Below, piece after piece: positions 55,364 to 64,000 of a stretch of DNA of 64,000 nt. The number at the start of each line of letters is the position of its first letter. Positions within the stretch are counted from its first letter, which is position 1. The stretch is from the NCBI GenBank assembly GCA_963719415.1, contig OY970383.1, positions 434,001 through 498,000 of the forward strand, in the 5' to 3' direction. The stretch is from JAPLIS01 sp963719415 (GTDB taxonomy: Bacteria; Babelota; Babeliae; Babelales; Vermiphilaceae). Under the pieces are notes generated by a model, which had not been told where the DNA came from, did no database searches, and saw only the letters and a program-made list of their open reading frames with translations. A program made the position numbers and the translations under genes.

Positions 55364-56320
55364 TTATTTTTTTCTTAATTTTTTGCTTCGCATGAGCGGT
55401 TTAATACTAGTCCCAAACATTTTTTTTCTCAGCAGTCTCACATATTTATAAATTGTCGAATCTCTCTCTGCGTTTAAAATACCATTCAGTTTAAAATGGA
55501 ATTTATCCTCTGACCTCACACTCCATCCTGTTTTTCTTCTGCCAATCAGACGAGGCAACTTTACGCCATATAAAAATTCTTCATCACGCACCCAATAATG
55601 ATTAATGCGTAATTTATCTGAAAGACAGACGGGCGTCTTTCTTCCTTCAAAAGGCTCTTTGTTTGTATTTATTTGAAAAAAACCTGGAAACATCTTGGTG
55701 GCTCGATGTATACCCATTTGTTGCACTTTTTCTGGCTGAATGATGCTTTTTATCGTTCTATTTCTCCCGTATTCCAAAGAAGAACGCAAAATCAAAGATT
55801 CAATAAGAAGTTTATTTGCAGGAATTTTTCTTACGTGCGACGTTCCAAACACAATCCAATTAGCACATACAGCTGCATAATCTTCATAATCTTTTAAAAA
55901 TTCACGTAAATCAGAACACTCCACCGGAAATAAAAACTCATCTAAATCGATAACCATAAGCCATTTAACATGACCTCGAATTTTATTTAAACAATCATTG
56001 TATGCCATTGATTGAAACCTTAACCTTGCAGGATAAAAATCTTTAGATGAATAATTCCAATCCACGCAATCGACTATACCAGCATCTATGTATGGTTTTA
56101 AAATTTCTGCATAATTATCGGTGCTATAATTATTGTATAAATAAAAATGTTCAACACCCACTAACATATTAAACTCTATCCATTCTTTCAAAAAACGACC
56201 CTCATTCTGAAATATAGCACAAACAGCAAGTTGATATTGATGTGCTTTGGTAGGGTAATGATATAATGCGATAATGAAGTATAGGATTGATAATGCCAAA
56301 AACCTCATTAAACCCTTCAT
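55364..56320 (-). CDS. GT92-family glycosyltransferase with an N-terminal signal
   Basis: A 318-residue GT-A-type enzyme of the DUF23/GT92 kind. Key blocks are LAVCAIFQNEGRFLKEWIEF, GVEHFYLYNNYSTDNY, the DxD-containing KWLMVIDLDEFLFP, and a late HYWVRDEEF. The start is ATG 56320, eight bases after AGGGGA; a TTG two codons earlier is weaker. The N-terminus (MKGLMRFLALSILYFIIALYHYP) is a signal peptide or signal anchor. GT92 enzymes in animals add galactose to glycans; bacterial members are mostly uncharacterised. As with the GT4 gene, an export signal on a nucleotide-sugar enzyme is odd unless the enzyme acts inside a host cell. Confidence 0.82.
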   Translation of the reverse strand: MKGLMRFLALSILYFIIALYHYPTKAHQYQLAVCAIFQNEGRFLKEWIEFNMLVGVEHFYLYNNYSTDNYAEILKPYIDAGIVDCVDWNYSSKDFYPARLRFQSMAYNDCLNKIRGHVKWLMVIDLDEFLFPVECSDLREFLKDYEDYAAVCANWIVFGTSHVRKIPANKLLIESLILRSSLEYGRNRTIKSIIQPEKVQQMGIHRATKMFPGFFQINTNKEPFEGRKTPVCLSDKLRINHYWVRDEEFLYGVKLPRLIGRRKTGWSVRSEDKFHFKLNGILNAERDSTIYKYVRLLRKKMFGTSIKPLMRSKKLRKK

Positions 56321-56476
56321 GCACAATCCCCTATTTTTGAATAAATTAAACTTTGCAAGAGTCTATTATCTGCATAAACAGCGTATCTTATTTTTATAGA
56401 TAGTTACTTGATAGCCCTACACTGAAAAGCCAAATACGACTACCAGAACCCAATACAATCTTTGTAAGCAATTTTA

Positions 56477-57181
56477 TTACTGCTTGGTGAGTATCGATAA
56501 ATTTACAATATTGTTAACCATAAATGCAACCTGATTTGCTACAGCACCAATATCGCTTTGACTTTTATTTGTATTAGCGGCAATAGATGCAATATTAAAA
56601 AAACCATTTACTACATTGGCTAAACTTTTAAGCATCTCTTGCGTCTGTTGATCTTCATTTACTGGAATTGCTGTTGGTGACACTGTTCTTTTTATTACTT
56701 TTTTATTACTCTCAATAAGTTCTGCTACTTTTTGCATAACAAAAAGATTCAACTCAGCCCTACTTGCTTCACTCTCTTTGCTTATAATATTTTGCAAAAA
56801 CTCAAAAATTCCAGCAATAAATTCTTTTAAATCTACTGATGGAACCTCTAAAAAATCAATATTTTCTTCATATCCGTCATTAATACCGGAATTATAACTT
56901 ACTGCACTATCTTGATTATCTTGACTATCTACTTCCTGATCATCTACTTCTTGATCATCTACTTCTTGACTATCTAGTTCTTGGCCATCTAGTTCTTGGC
57001 CATCTAGTTCTTGGCCATCTAGTTCTTGGCCATCTAGTTCTTGACTATCTACTTCTTGGCTATCTGTTTGACCCTCTACTGCAGAATACTGCGTATCTGA
57101 CGCTCCTTTTCCAACACATAACAGAGAAAACGTAATTGAAAAAAAAACAATAGAAAAAAACAGTCGATTATTATATATCAC
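56477..57181 (-). CDS. Secreted protein with an acidic QELDG repeat
   Basis: A 234-residue protein of unknown function. The GTG at 57181 is chosen because AGGAAG lies six bases upstream. MIYNNRLFFSIVFFSITFSLLCVGKGA is the signal peptide. Residues about 42-82 are a five-residue repeat of the type QELDG/QEVDD, then an acidic linker, then a helical C-terminal region (DLKEFIAGIFEFLQNIISKE, FVMQKVAELIESNKKVIKRT, SLANVVNGFFNIASIAANTN) that could pack as a helical bundle or insert in a membrane. The repeat is coded by nearly identical 15-base units, so copy number probably varies between strains. Confidence 0.65.
   Translation of the reverse strand: MIYNNRLFFSIVFFSITFSLLCVGKGASDTQYSAVEGQTDSQEVDSQELDGQELDGQELDGQELDGQELDSQEVDDQEVDDQEVDSQDNQDSAVSYNSGINDGYEENIDFLEVPSVDLKEFIAGIFEFLQNIISKESEASRAELNLFVMQKVAELIESNKKVIKRTVSPTAIPVNEDQQTQEMLKSLANVVNGFFNIASIAANTNKSQSDIGAVANQVAFMVNNIVNLSILTKQ
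56924..57068. repeat. 15-base tandem repeat inside the acidic-repeat gene
   Basis: About ten units of the form CATCTAGTTCTTGGC, the central four identical and the outer ones drifting (CATCTACTTCTTGAT). They encode QELDG and QEVDD on the minus strand. The identical centre and diverged edges are typical of slippage expansion. Confidence 0.88.
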
Positions 57182-57368
57182 TATACTTCCTAGCTTTAAA
57201 TCATTACCCTATTATTCCAACACTACTCATATATATTGCTCGTATTGGTTTTATAATTTTTAATGATTTAAAGTCAAGAACTTATCATAGTTTAAGCATA
57301 AGATAGGCCAGCTCATATTAATACAATGGCTGCTAAATAACCACAAATACACTGAATAGTATATAATG

Positions 57369-57395
57369 GTGGATGCCCCGTAAGAAAGCATCCAC
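57369..57395 (-). terminator. Possible terminator after rpoD
   Basis: An 8-bp stem, GTGGATGC with GCATCCAC, in the 305-base spacer downstream of rpoD. It is 92 bases past the rpoD stop and lacks a long T run, so the assignment is tentative. The rest of the spacer is AT-rich with no gene. Confidence 0.45.
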
Positions 57396-57486
57396 ACACA
57401 AACTTATTAATAAGAGGGAATTTTTTAATACACCCTTGCTCTAAATACAGTTTGCTCTAATTCATAATCCAGCTATCTATTCGTCT

Positions 57487-59469
57487 CTATTCGTCATCTT
57501 CAGGCAAAAAATCTTCATCTTCAACAAGAATATTATCTAACTCTTTATTAAAAAAATTAAGTAATTTTTTACTACGTGATGGATGTCTTAACTTACGAAG
57601 AGCTTTTACCTCAATTTGCCTTATTCGTTCTCGGGTCACCGAAAAATCTTTACCTACTTCTTCCAATGTATGCTCTGAAGCAACGTCAATACCAAAACGC
57701 ATTTTAAGCACTTTTTCTTCTCGAGGCGTCAATGTCTTAAGCACTTCTCGTATACGATCTTTTAAATCATTACTGGCGACCATATCTGAAGGAGAATCTT
57801 CGTTCTCATTTTCAATAAAATCTTTAATAGATGCATCTTCACTATCGCCAACTGGTGTCTCTAGAGATATTGGCTCTTTTGAAATCTTAATAATATTTTT
57901 TATTTTTTTCTCATCAATATTAAGTTCTTTTGCGAGTTCTTCATATGATGGTTCTCGACCATGTTCTTGGATAAATGTTCGTTTTATTTTATTAATTTTA
58001 TTGAGCGTTTCCACCATATGTACGGGAACTCGAATGGTACGAGATTGATCTGCAATAGCTCGTGTAATAGCCTGTCTGATCCACCACGTAGCATACGTTG
58101 AAAATTTAAATCCACGCTCAAATTCAAATTTTTCTACTGCCTTCATAAGACCAATATTACCTTCTTGAATTAAATCAAGAAAATGAAGACCTCGATTCAC
58201 ATATTTTTTTGCCTGATTTACTACTAATCTTAAGTTTGCTTTTGCTAAATTGTCTTTTGCCTGCTTATCTTTTATCTGACTTTGAACTATTTTTTTATGA
58301 TAGGCAAAAATAAAATCTTTTGGCAAACCAACTTCTATTTCTATCTTTTTTATTGATTTCAAAGCAATACGATTATTTTTTTTCAATTCTTCAATAGTAT
58401 TAACTACCTGATCTATTAATCCATGATCAGATAACGGCTGATCTGATGATTGTTCGTTCTCGTACCCTGCCAATAATTTATTGTTCATCTCTAAAAGAGA
58501 TTCTCTTTCACTGATTTTCTTTGCATACTTACTAATTTTTTGAGCAAATTTACGAATAATTTTATTAGAAAATTTAATACCCATCATAGCTTCAGTAATA
58601 GCCTTTTTGTTATCTTTTACCTTCTGAAGCATCTCATTTTTTTTACTTTCAGAATCTAACTTTCCTCGATAACTAAAATATATTTTTTCTTCATTTTCGA
58701 TTAAATTTTTAATGGCATCTAACGTAACAAATAGAGCATCCTTTTCTGGTCCAATCAAAGGCAAATTGCCTTCATCAAATTTTGAAAACTGAATAACATC
58801 TTTTACGTGAATAACATCTTTTTTAATTTTTTCACTAATAACCAAAAGTTCTTTGTGCAAAAAAGGAAAATGAGCAATAGCCGCAATAGATTCACTCTTA
58901 CTCTGTGCTATCTGATCAGCAATTATATTTTCTGTCTTTTTATTCAAAAGAGGAATTTTTCCAATATCACGCAAATATGATTTTACACTATCCGTTAACT
59001 GCGTTGATACCGATTCCTCAGATTCATCGTCACTCTCCTGCTCATCATCATCATCAAGATCCAAAGACCCTTTATCTTCATCTAAAGCCATACCCCTTTT
59101 TTTAGGGCTTTTAATTTCGATTTCTTCTTTGTTAACATCATCAAGCTCTATCTGCTCTATTTCTTCGGGAGAAACAAGTTCAATGTTTTCCTTATCAAGC
59201 ATACGAAGTAACTTATCAGTCTCTTTTTCTGTAAAATTATTTTTATCACTAAATTCAATTACATCTTCATGAGTGATAATCATATTTTTTTTAGCTTTTT
59301 CAATAAATTCTTCAAAAAGTTCTTTCTTTAAATCAAGATCTAAAGGAACATGCTTTTTAGCAGTCACTTTTTTAATACTGTTTTTTGATGCTTGAGCTTT
59401 TTTCATTAATTCTGTTTTTTTCGTTAATTCTGTATTTTTCGTTAATTCTGTATTTTTTTTTGTTTTCAT
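57487..59469 (-). CDS. rpoD: RNA polymerase primary sigma factor (RpoD/SigA)
   Basis: The housekeeping sigma factor, 660 residues. Region 1.2 (SVKSYLRDIGKIPLLNKKTE), region 2 (AKANLRLVVNQAKKYVNRGL, HFLDLIQEGNIGLMKAVEKF, FSTYATWWIRQAITRAIADQ with SRTIRVPVHM), region 3 (HGREPSYEELAKELNIDEKK) and region 4 (LTPREEKVLKMRFGID, TLEEVGKDFSVTRERIRQIE) are all present. The -10 and -35 binding residues look canonical, which agrees with the TTGACA/TACAAT promoters found at 22658 and 25560. The acidic region 1.1 is long and Lys-rich. The first 25 residues hold a short tandem repeat (KNTELTKNTELTKKTELMKK), a slippage-prone tract. It follows dnaG, as in the classical macromolecular-synthesis operon. Confidence 0.96.
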   Translation of the reverse strand: MKTKKNTELTKNTELTKKTELMKKAQASKNSIKKVTAKKHVPLDLDLKKELFEEFIEKAKKNMIITHEDVIEFSDKNNFTEKETDKLLRMLDKENIELVSPEEIEQIELDDVNKEEIEIKSPKKRGMALDEDKGSLDLDDDDEQESDDESEESVSTQLTDSVKSYLRDIGKIPLLNKKTENIIADQIAQSKSESIAAIAHFPFLHKELLVISEKIKKDVIHVKDVIQFSKFDEGNLPLIGPEKDALFVTLDAIKNLIENEEKIYFSYRGKLDSESKKNEMLQKVKDNKKAITEAMMGIKFSNKIIRKFAQKISKYAKKISERESLLEMNNKLLAGYENEQSSDQPLSDHGLIDQVVNTIEELKKNNRIALKSIKKIEIEVGLPKDFIFAYHKKIVQSQIKDKQAKDNLAKANLRLVVNQAKKYVNRGLHFLDLIQEGNIGLMKAVEKFEFERGFKFSTYATWWIRQAITRAIADQSRTIRVPVHMVETLNKINKIKRTFIQEHGREPSYEELAKELNIDEKKIKNIIKISKEPISLETPVGDSEDASIKDFIENENEDSPSDMVASNDLKDRIREVLKTLTPREEKVLKMRFGIDVASEHTLEEVGKDFSVTRERIRQIEVKALRKLRHPSRSKKLLNFFNKELDNILVEDEDFLPEDDE

Positions 59470-59577
59470 GATTCTCTATTGTTTTTATATAGTTTTTATA
59501 TAGTTTTTATTTCTCTGATAACTAATATATGCATATTATACTAAAATAGACCGGCTCAGTTAAGTCTTATGGCATAA

Positions 59578-61425
59578 TTAAAATGTCTGAGATACCATTT
59601 TCTTTTTTAAAAATATAAATTCTTGTATCAATTTTTCTACCTCATCTCTGTTCTTATTGCTATCTGCATGCGCTATCTGTACTTTAATATCATGAACAAT
59701 TTTTTTCCAATGTATTTTTTGCAACTGATTCAACAGTGTCTCTAAATCATTTTTAGCGATACTATTAATAGTATTATCCGCGATGGTATCCACTATATTC
59801 TCCGATTGCTCAAAAATTAATTTGTGCACCAACTTTTTATCTGCAGGATTAAGAAGATATAACAGGTCATGCAGGCTATGTGATTGTTGCTTTACATATA
59901 AATCATTCAAAAGAGAAAGAATATCTGATAGTTTTTGTGGTAAACAATCAATTATATATTTTACATTGACGTTATTCAATAAAGAAACATCCTGAATTAT
60001 AGCACAAAAAAATTGCTTTTCTAACGCTAAAAATGGAGCCTCAATAGAGTCATGGTTTACTTGTCCTACTATCTCATTTTTATGTTCTTGTTTCTGTTCA
60101 TGATCACCAATAAACAGAGGTTTATGAGGCTGCAACAACTCCTTTTGTAACGATGCAAATGGTATATCAAATACTTTTGCTGCTTTTTGAAGTAAAAAAT
60201 TTTGTCTTAATGGATCATTAATTGTTTTAATAATTTCTATACACTGACGAACAAGTCTCATCTTTTCTGATATCAGTTTAGTTGCAACATTATTACCTAA
60301 CATATCAATAAAAAAAAGAAAAATATCTTTCGCGCTATGCATTAATGACTGTATATCTGAATTATTCTGTAACCAAGAAGCTGGATCTTGTCCCTTGGGT
60401 AGACTAATTACTTTTAATTCCAAATCAACCTGCCAACACAATTGCGTCAATCGCATAATAGCTTGCTGGCCCGCGCTATCATTATCATAAAGAACATACA
60501 CTTGTTGCACAAATCGAGAGACTGTTTTTAAGTGCTGCGGCGTGCAAGCGGTGCCTAAGGTAGCCACCGTATTAGAAAAACCATGCTGCACCATTGCCAT
60601 ACAGTCAGTATATCCTTCCACCAAAAAAACTACTCCTGTCTCTTGCATGGATTTTTTTGCACTATCAAGACCAAACAAAAGAGCTCCCTTAAGAAAAAAT
60701 TCATTTTCTTTCGAATTATAATATTTGGGACGTTCATCTTGCGGCTTAAAAACTCTTCCACCGAATCCACAAAAGTTACCCTGATAATCTCTTATAGGAA
60801 ATATAAGTCGATCTTCAAAGGGACAGTATAAACCCTGCTTACCTGACCCTTGTTTGCTGAGCATAAGAATCTGAGCGTCTAAAAGATCCTGCGTAAGGAT
60901 AGCATGCGTTTGCATATACGCAATAAAAAGAGCTATAGCTGAGGCCCCTGCTGGAAAATAACCTAACAAAAATTGATGTATAATAGCAGTATCAAACCCT
61001 CTCTGCTGTAAATATTCAAGTAATAAACTATTTTTTTCTAGCTGTTGTTGACACCAAATCGCCATGAGTTTACAGAGCGTAAAGTAGAGATTTTTCTGTT
61101 GTTTTGCACCATGCGCACCCGCATTATTACTCTGCTTCAAAATCTCTTCTGGCAATACTATATTAAATCTTTGAGCAAGGTAATGCACGGCTTCAATTGG
61201 CGTACAATGCTCTATTTTTTCAATAAAATTAATACTATCACCACTCACATGACAGCCAAAACAATAAAAAATTTCTTTATGGGGAGAAACAGTAAAAGAA
61301 GCTGTTTTTTCATGATGAAAGGGGCAACATCCCTTCCAGTAAGAACCATTTTTTTTCAGTGTTGTATGCTCACTAATTACGTCAAGAATACTCAAGTGAG
61401 ATTTGATATAATTAAATATATTCAT
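59578..61425 (-). CDS. dnaG: DNA primase DnaG
   Basis: Primase makes RNA primers for replication. The start is ATG 61425 (MNIFNYIKSHLSILDVISEH); the frame runs on to 61458 but those codons lie deeper in lgt. The CHC2 zinc domain (CCPFHHEKTASFTVSPHKEI then FYCFGCHVSGD) is followed by the TOPRIM domain with VFLVEGYTDCMAMVQHGF, ATLGTACTPQHL and VYVLYDNDSAGQQA. Before it is the RNAP basic domain with FPIRDYQGNFCGFGGRVF. The C-terminal helicase-binding part is poorly conserved. Length is 615 residues. It overlaps the lgt stop by 14 bases, so the two are translationally coupled, and rpoD follows 108 bases later. Confidence 0.96.
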   Translation of the reverse strand: MNIFNYIKSHLSILDVISEHTTLKKNGSYWKGCCPFHHEKTASFTVSPHKEIFYCFGCHVSGDSINFIEKIEHCTPIEAVHYLAQRFNIVLPEEILKQSNNAGAHGAKQQKNLYFTLCKLMAIWCQQQLEKNSLLLEYLQQRGFDTAIIHQFLLGYFPAGASAIALFIAYMQTHAILTQDLLDAQILMLSKQGSGKQGLYCPFEDRLIFPIRDYQGNFCGFGGRVFKPQDERPKYYNSKENEFFLKGALLFGLDSAKKSMQETGVVFLVEGYTDCMAMVQHGFSNTVATLGTACTPQHLKTVSRFVQQVYVLYDNDSAGQQAIMRLTQLCWQVDLELKVISLPKGQDPASWLQNNSDIQSLMHSAKDIFLFFIDMLGNNVATKLISEKMRLVRQCIEIIKTINDPLRQNFLLQKAAKVFDIPFASLQKELLQPHKPLFIGDHEQKQEHKNEIVGQVNHDSIEAPFLALEKQFFCAIIQDVSLLNNVNVKYIIDCLPQKLSDILSLLNDLYVKQQSHSLHDLLYLLNPADKKLVHKLIFEQSENIVDTIADNTINSIAKNDLETLLNQLQKIHWKKIVHDIKVQIAHADSNKNRDEVEKLIQEFIFLKKKMVSQTF

Positions 61426-62260
61426 TAGAATTAACCGAATAAGGCTCAACAGAATCATGAGGGCTAGTACGTTTTGATATAAAACTTATATATATTAAAA
61501 ACAAAAAAGAGCTCACCCCCATTGTCAATGCTATCAATTGATAGACTGATAGGTAATCCAAAAATAAAAAGTGAATTACAAAATTTTGACTAAAGATACG
61601 GTCATCTCTCCAAAAATCAATCAAAAACCGTTCCATACTTATACAAAATAGATAAGCCCCAAAAAGTTGCCCCCGTTTAACGCTTATTTTTTGTACCACA
61701 AAATACAAAAATAAAAAAATAAAAAATAAACTTAAAGCGCTATAGAGTTGAGTGGGATGTAACGCTTGATACAAAGGAGCCATACTAGCAGTATCTGTAT
61801 ACACATATCCCCAAAAAAGCTCTGTAGGGGCACCATAACAACAACCAGCAAAAAAACAACCAATCCGAGAAATAGACTGCAATAGAGGAGTATAGAGAGC
61901 TATAATATCTAAAAAGGGCAAAACTGGCACGCTGATTTTCTTTAAAAAACAAGTAAGTGCAACTATAATAGCTGCAACAGCACCAAGAATCGAAAAGCCG
62001 CCACCATTTCCCCAGGCAAAAAGTTCTGAAAAACAAAAACGTACTTCTGGCTCGCTGATTACATACAGAAGGCGTCCTCCTATAATGCCGGCACCGATAC
62101 TAATCATGACAATATCCATTATTTTATCGGGAATAGATAGTGCAATAGCTTTAGAGTCTCTCTTTATAAGCCATATAAAAAGACAAACACCAACCGCTAT
62201 GGCTACTCCATAACTATTAATAGAAAAAGGTCCGTATATAGATAACAATTCTCGTTTCAT
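61412..62260 (-). CDS. lgt: Prolipoprotein diacylglyceryl transferase
   Basis: Lgt transfers diacylglycerol to the lipobox cysteine of prolipoproteins in the inner membrane. The 282-residue protein has about seven membrane segments. The family signature is SISRIGCFFAGCCYGAPTEL; GGRLLYVI, GGGFSILGAV and LHPTQLYSALSLFFIF are further blocks that carry the essential Arg, Gly and His residues. It shows that lipoproteins such as the DUF2807 protein can be processed here. The 3' end overlaps dnaG by 14 bases. No clear Shine-Dalgarno precedes the ATG at 62260. Confidence 0.94.
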   Translation of the reverse strand: MKRELLSIYGPFSINSYGVAIAVGVCLFIWLIKRDSKAIALSIPDKIMDIVMISIGAGIIGGRLLYVISEPEVRFCFSELFAWGNGGGFSILGAVAAIIVALTCFLKKISVPVLPFLDIIALYTPLLQSISRIGCFFAGCCYGAPTELFWGYVYTDTASMAPLYQALHPTQLYSALSLFFIFLFLYFVVQKISVKRGQLFGAYLFCISMERFLIDFWRDDRIFSQNFVIHFLFLDYLSVYQLIALTMGVSSFLFLIYISFISKRTSPHDSVEPYSVNSNEYI

Positions 62261-62315
62261 ATATTTTTTTAATTTTTAATTTTTTTAATAGCAAAAAATT
62301 ATCTTTAACTATTTT

Positions 62316-63188
62316 TTATTTTTCTATAACTTCTTCTACTTCTATAGGCAAAGCTTCTTTACTGAGTATATGCCATTTTGTCTTCCATGAAAAGGTGAGA
62401 TTTACCATTGATACATCTTTATCTACATCAAAGGTAACTGCTCTATGGCCCTTTTTATAGCCATTCATAAAGGAGTACTGATAAGAAACAACAAGTCTAT
62501 TGTTTTCTATCGGTATAGCATGTTCTTGCCCCATTTCTAACTCGTTATTATCGATGCTAACTTTAAAAAAAGTGGGGCTATAGGTGCCTGTCCAATGTTT
62601 ATATTTTAACATGTCTGTAGTTATATTATTTTTTACTTTAATGGTTCTGATCTCTTTTTTATTTTTCTCTGTTTCTTGCGTATCACTCTCTTCCTGTCTT
62701 TGGCCACTCTTTGTCGATACTATTTCTGGCGCAAAAACAGGAGATTCCTGTACTAATTCTAAATCTTTATCCAGAGCAGTATCCGACTTTTGGGGTAACT
62801 GCAAAGAAGAATCGAGAGCTAATACTGAGTCTTTATCAAGCGCCGCATTCGGCTCTTGGACCAAAACTAATGTTGGTGCTGATTCTTGGTCTGGCACTAA
62901 ATCTTTATTCGTAGCTAAAGGAGAAACTCGATCTTGAGCCATAGCTTGAAATTCTTGAGTTAACGCTAAGTCTTTATCAAAAGCCATATCCGGTTCCAAA
63001 GCTGGCTCAGGTACAGAATCTTTATCAAGAGCCCGATACGGCTCTTGGGATAACTGCAAAAAAGAGCCCTGAACTCGTTCTTTAATATTTGGTACCGGTG
63101 CGAGAGATAATTTTCTATAATACTGGCAAAAAAAAATAGAAATCAGACAAACGAACACAAAAATCACTGCTATAAAAATCTTTTTCAT
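62316..63188 (-). CDS. Membrane-anchored protein with ALDKD repeats
   Basis: A 290-residue protein of unknown function. The start is ATG 63188 after GAGGAG; a TTG two codons upstream is an alternative. One N-terminal membrane segment (KIFIAVIFVFVCLISIFFCQYY) is followed by a long region of degenerate repeats (ALDKDSVPEPALEPD, AFDKDLALTQEFQ, ALDKDSVLALDSS, ALDKDLELVQES), probably unstructured and spanning the periplasm. The last 100 residues (MLKYKHWTGTYSPTFFKVSI, YQYSFMNGYKKGHRAVTFDV) form a compact beta-rich domain I do not recognise. It sits in the mnmG-lgt-dnaG-rpoD run, 55 bases upstream of lgt. Confidence 0.65.
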   Translation of the reverse strand: MKKIFIAVIFVFVCLISIFFCQYYRKLSLAPVPNIKERVQGSFLQLSQEPYRALDKDSVPEPALEPDMAFDKDLALTQEFQAMAQDRVSPLATNKDLVPDQESAPTLVLVQEPNAALDKDSVLALDSSLQLPQKSDTALDKDLELVQESPVFAPEIVSTKSGQRQEESDTQETEKNKKEIRTIKVKNNITTDMLKYKHWTGTYSPTFFKVSIDNNELEMGQEHAIPIENNRLVVSYQYSFMNGYKKGHRAVTFDVDKDVSMVNLTFSWKTKWHILSKEALPIEVEEVIEK

Positions 63189-63307
63189 AAACAATATACT
63201 CCTCTAGACTATATAATTTAGATTGCCCAATTTAGACTACTTACTATCTTAGCTCAAGAGTATCTATTTTAACTCAATATACTATTTAACGTATGAGCTC
63301 AGTATTC

Positions 63308-64000
63308 TTATTTTTTCTTACCTATACCACGAACAGCCAAAATAAGAAGTGATATAGCAGCAGGAGTCATACCAGGAATAAGAGATGCTTGAGCAATAGT
63401 TTTAGGAGCATATCGTTTTAATTTTTCTTGAAGCTCTTTAGACAGACCCGGCATATCTTGAAATAACAACGATTCAGGAATCTCTATCTGCTTATACGCG
63501 GCATGCTTTTCAACTTCTTTTGCTTCGCGAATAAGATAAGGCTCATAGCAAATTTCAGCATGGACTGTCTGCAAAGCTCTATCAGAAATAGGTGTATGCA
63601 ATTCTTTTTTTAACTCTTCTCTGCTATCATCTGATTGTGATTGACCAAAAAGTCTCAAAAGATCGGTACATTTTTTTCCCGAACGCAATACATTAAGGGA
63701 ATCTTCTATAATAGCTTTTTCTTGTTTAAAATCAGTAAAAAGTTCTGAGTCTATTAAGCCAAGATTGTATGCTTTTTCTGTTAATCGTAAAAATGCATTA
63801 TCTTGACGCAACAAAAGACGTCTTTCTGCGCGAGAAGTAAACATACGGTACGGTTCATCAACTCCCATAGTCACTAAATCATCGACCATAACACCAATAT
63901 AGCTTTCGGTACGACTCAAAATAAATGGTTCTTTATGGGATGCTTTAAGACTTGCATTAATCCCTGCAATAATGCCCTGTGCAGCAGCTTCTTCATAGCC
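63308..64000 (-). CDS. mnmG: tRNA uridine-5-carboxymethylaminomethyl modification enzyme MnmG, 5'-partial
   Basis: MnmG, with MnmE, makes the cmnm5 modification on U34 of tRNAs. Only the C-terminal 230 codons are in the window; the frame is open through base 64000. GYEEAAAQGIIAGINASLKA and SRTESYIGVMVDDLVTMGVD are the usual FAD-binding end and MnmG signature; EPYRMFTSRAERRLLLRQDN is diagnostic. The helical C-terminal part (YAPKTIAQASLIPGMTPAAI, SLLILAVRG) is the MnmE- and tRNA-binding region. No frameshift is visible. Confidence 0.95.
   Translation of the reverse strand, partial: GYEEAAAQGIIAGINASLKASHKEPFILSRTESYIGVMVDDLVTMGVDEPYRMFTSRAERRLLLRQDNAFLRLTEKAYNLGLIDSELFTDFKQEKAIIEDSLNVLRSGKKCTDLLRLFGQSQSDDSREELKKELHTPISDRALQTVHAEICYEPYLIREAKEVEKHAAYKQIEIPESLLFQDMPGLSKELQEKLKRYAPKTIAQASLIPGMTPAAISLLILAVRGIGKKK

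Overview
The window is an AT-rich bacterial chromosome segment. Its gene content suggests a host-associated bacterium of the Dependentiae (TM6) type. The grounds are a reduced housekeeping set, very AT-rich spacers, and many paralogous exported proteins carrying eukaryote-like domains (MYND fingers, an ankyrin-like repeat, secreted kinases and glycosyltransferases). The lineage is an inference from content; no 16S gene is present to confirm it.

Layout. 1-11192 (minus strand) is the classical transcription/translation block: tRNA-Tyr, tRNA-Gly, tRNA-Thr, tRNA-Thr, rpmG, tRNA-Trp, secE, nusG, rplK, rplA, rplJ, rplL, rpoB, rpoC. No tuf gene sits among the tRNAs. rpoB carries a Cys-rich insert and two frameshifts; rpoC is broken by many indels that look like consensus errors. 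11697-17443 (plus) holds two tandem MutS-family ATPases with export signals and a frameshifted DUF2807 lipoprotein. 17607-22494 holds tsaE, a YacP-like NYN nuclease, a zinc-ribbon protein, an orphan atpG, murA (active-site Cys replaced by Asp) and dps. 22734-32270 (plus) is a family of three large secreted proteins, two with a MYND zinc finger. About 1.5 kb of the first is nearly identical to the second, and each is followed by the same 180-bp palindromic element. 32695-35574 holds radA, tdk and rluB. 35834-45890 (minus) is an accessory block: two coiled-coil exported proteins, an exported GT4 glycosyltransferase, four tandem secreted kinase-like proteins (one apparently dead), a membrane-anchored HAD protein and a PASTA protein. 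46177-46610 is rnpB. 47605-51009 holds a class A PBP, murG and a DUF721/DciA gene. 51292-57181 is a second accessory block: ankyrin-like protein, a fifth kinase, tRNA-Ser followed by a MepB remnant and a GC-rich palindromic element, an AbiEi/AbiEii toxin-antitoxin pair with duplicated operator-like repeats, an exported GT92 glycosyltransferase and a repeat protein. 57487-64000 (minus) is a conserved run: mnmG, a repeat-rich anchored protein, lgt, dnaG, rpoD.

How it fits together. The core genes make RNA polymerase, ribosomal proteins, the primase and sigma factor, and peptidoglycan (murA, murG, PBP1, PASTA protein). The accessory genes share N-terminal export signals on enzyme families that normally act in the cytoplasm or in eukaryotes (MutS-type ATPase, kinase, GT4, GT92). 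The simplest reading is a secretome aimed at a eukaryotic host, grown by tandem duplication. The strongest candidates for an undescribed system are the kinase array (39743-44314 plus 51838-52800), the paired exported MutS-like ATPases, and the MYND family with its repeat element.
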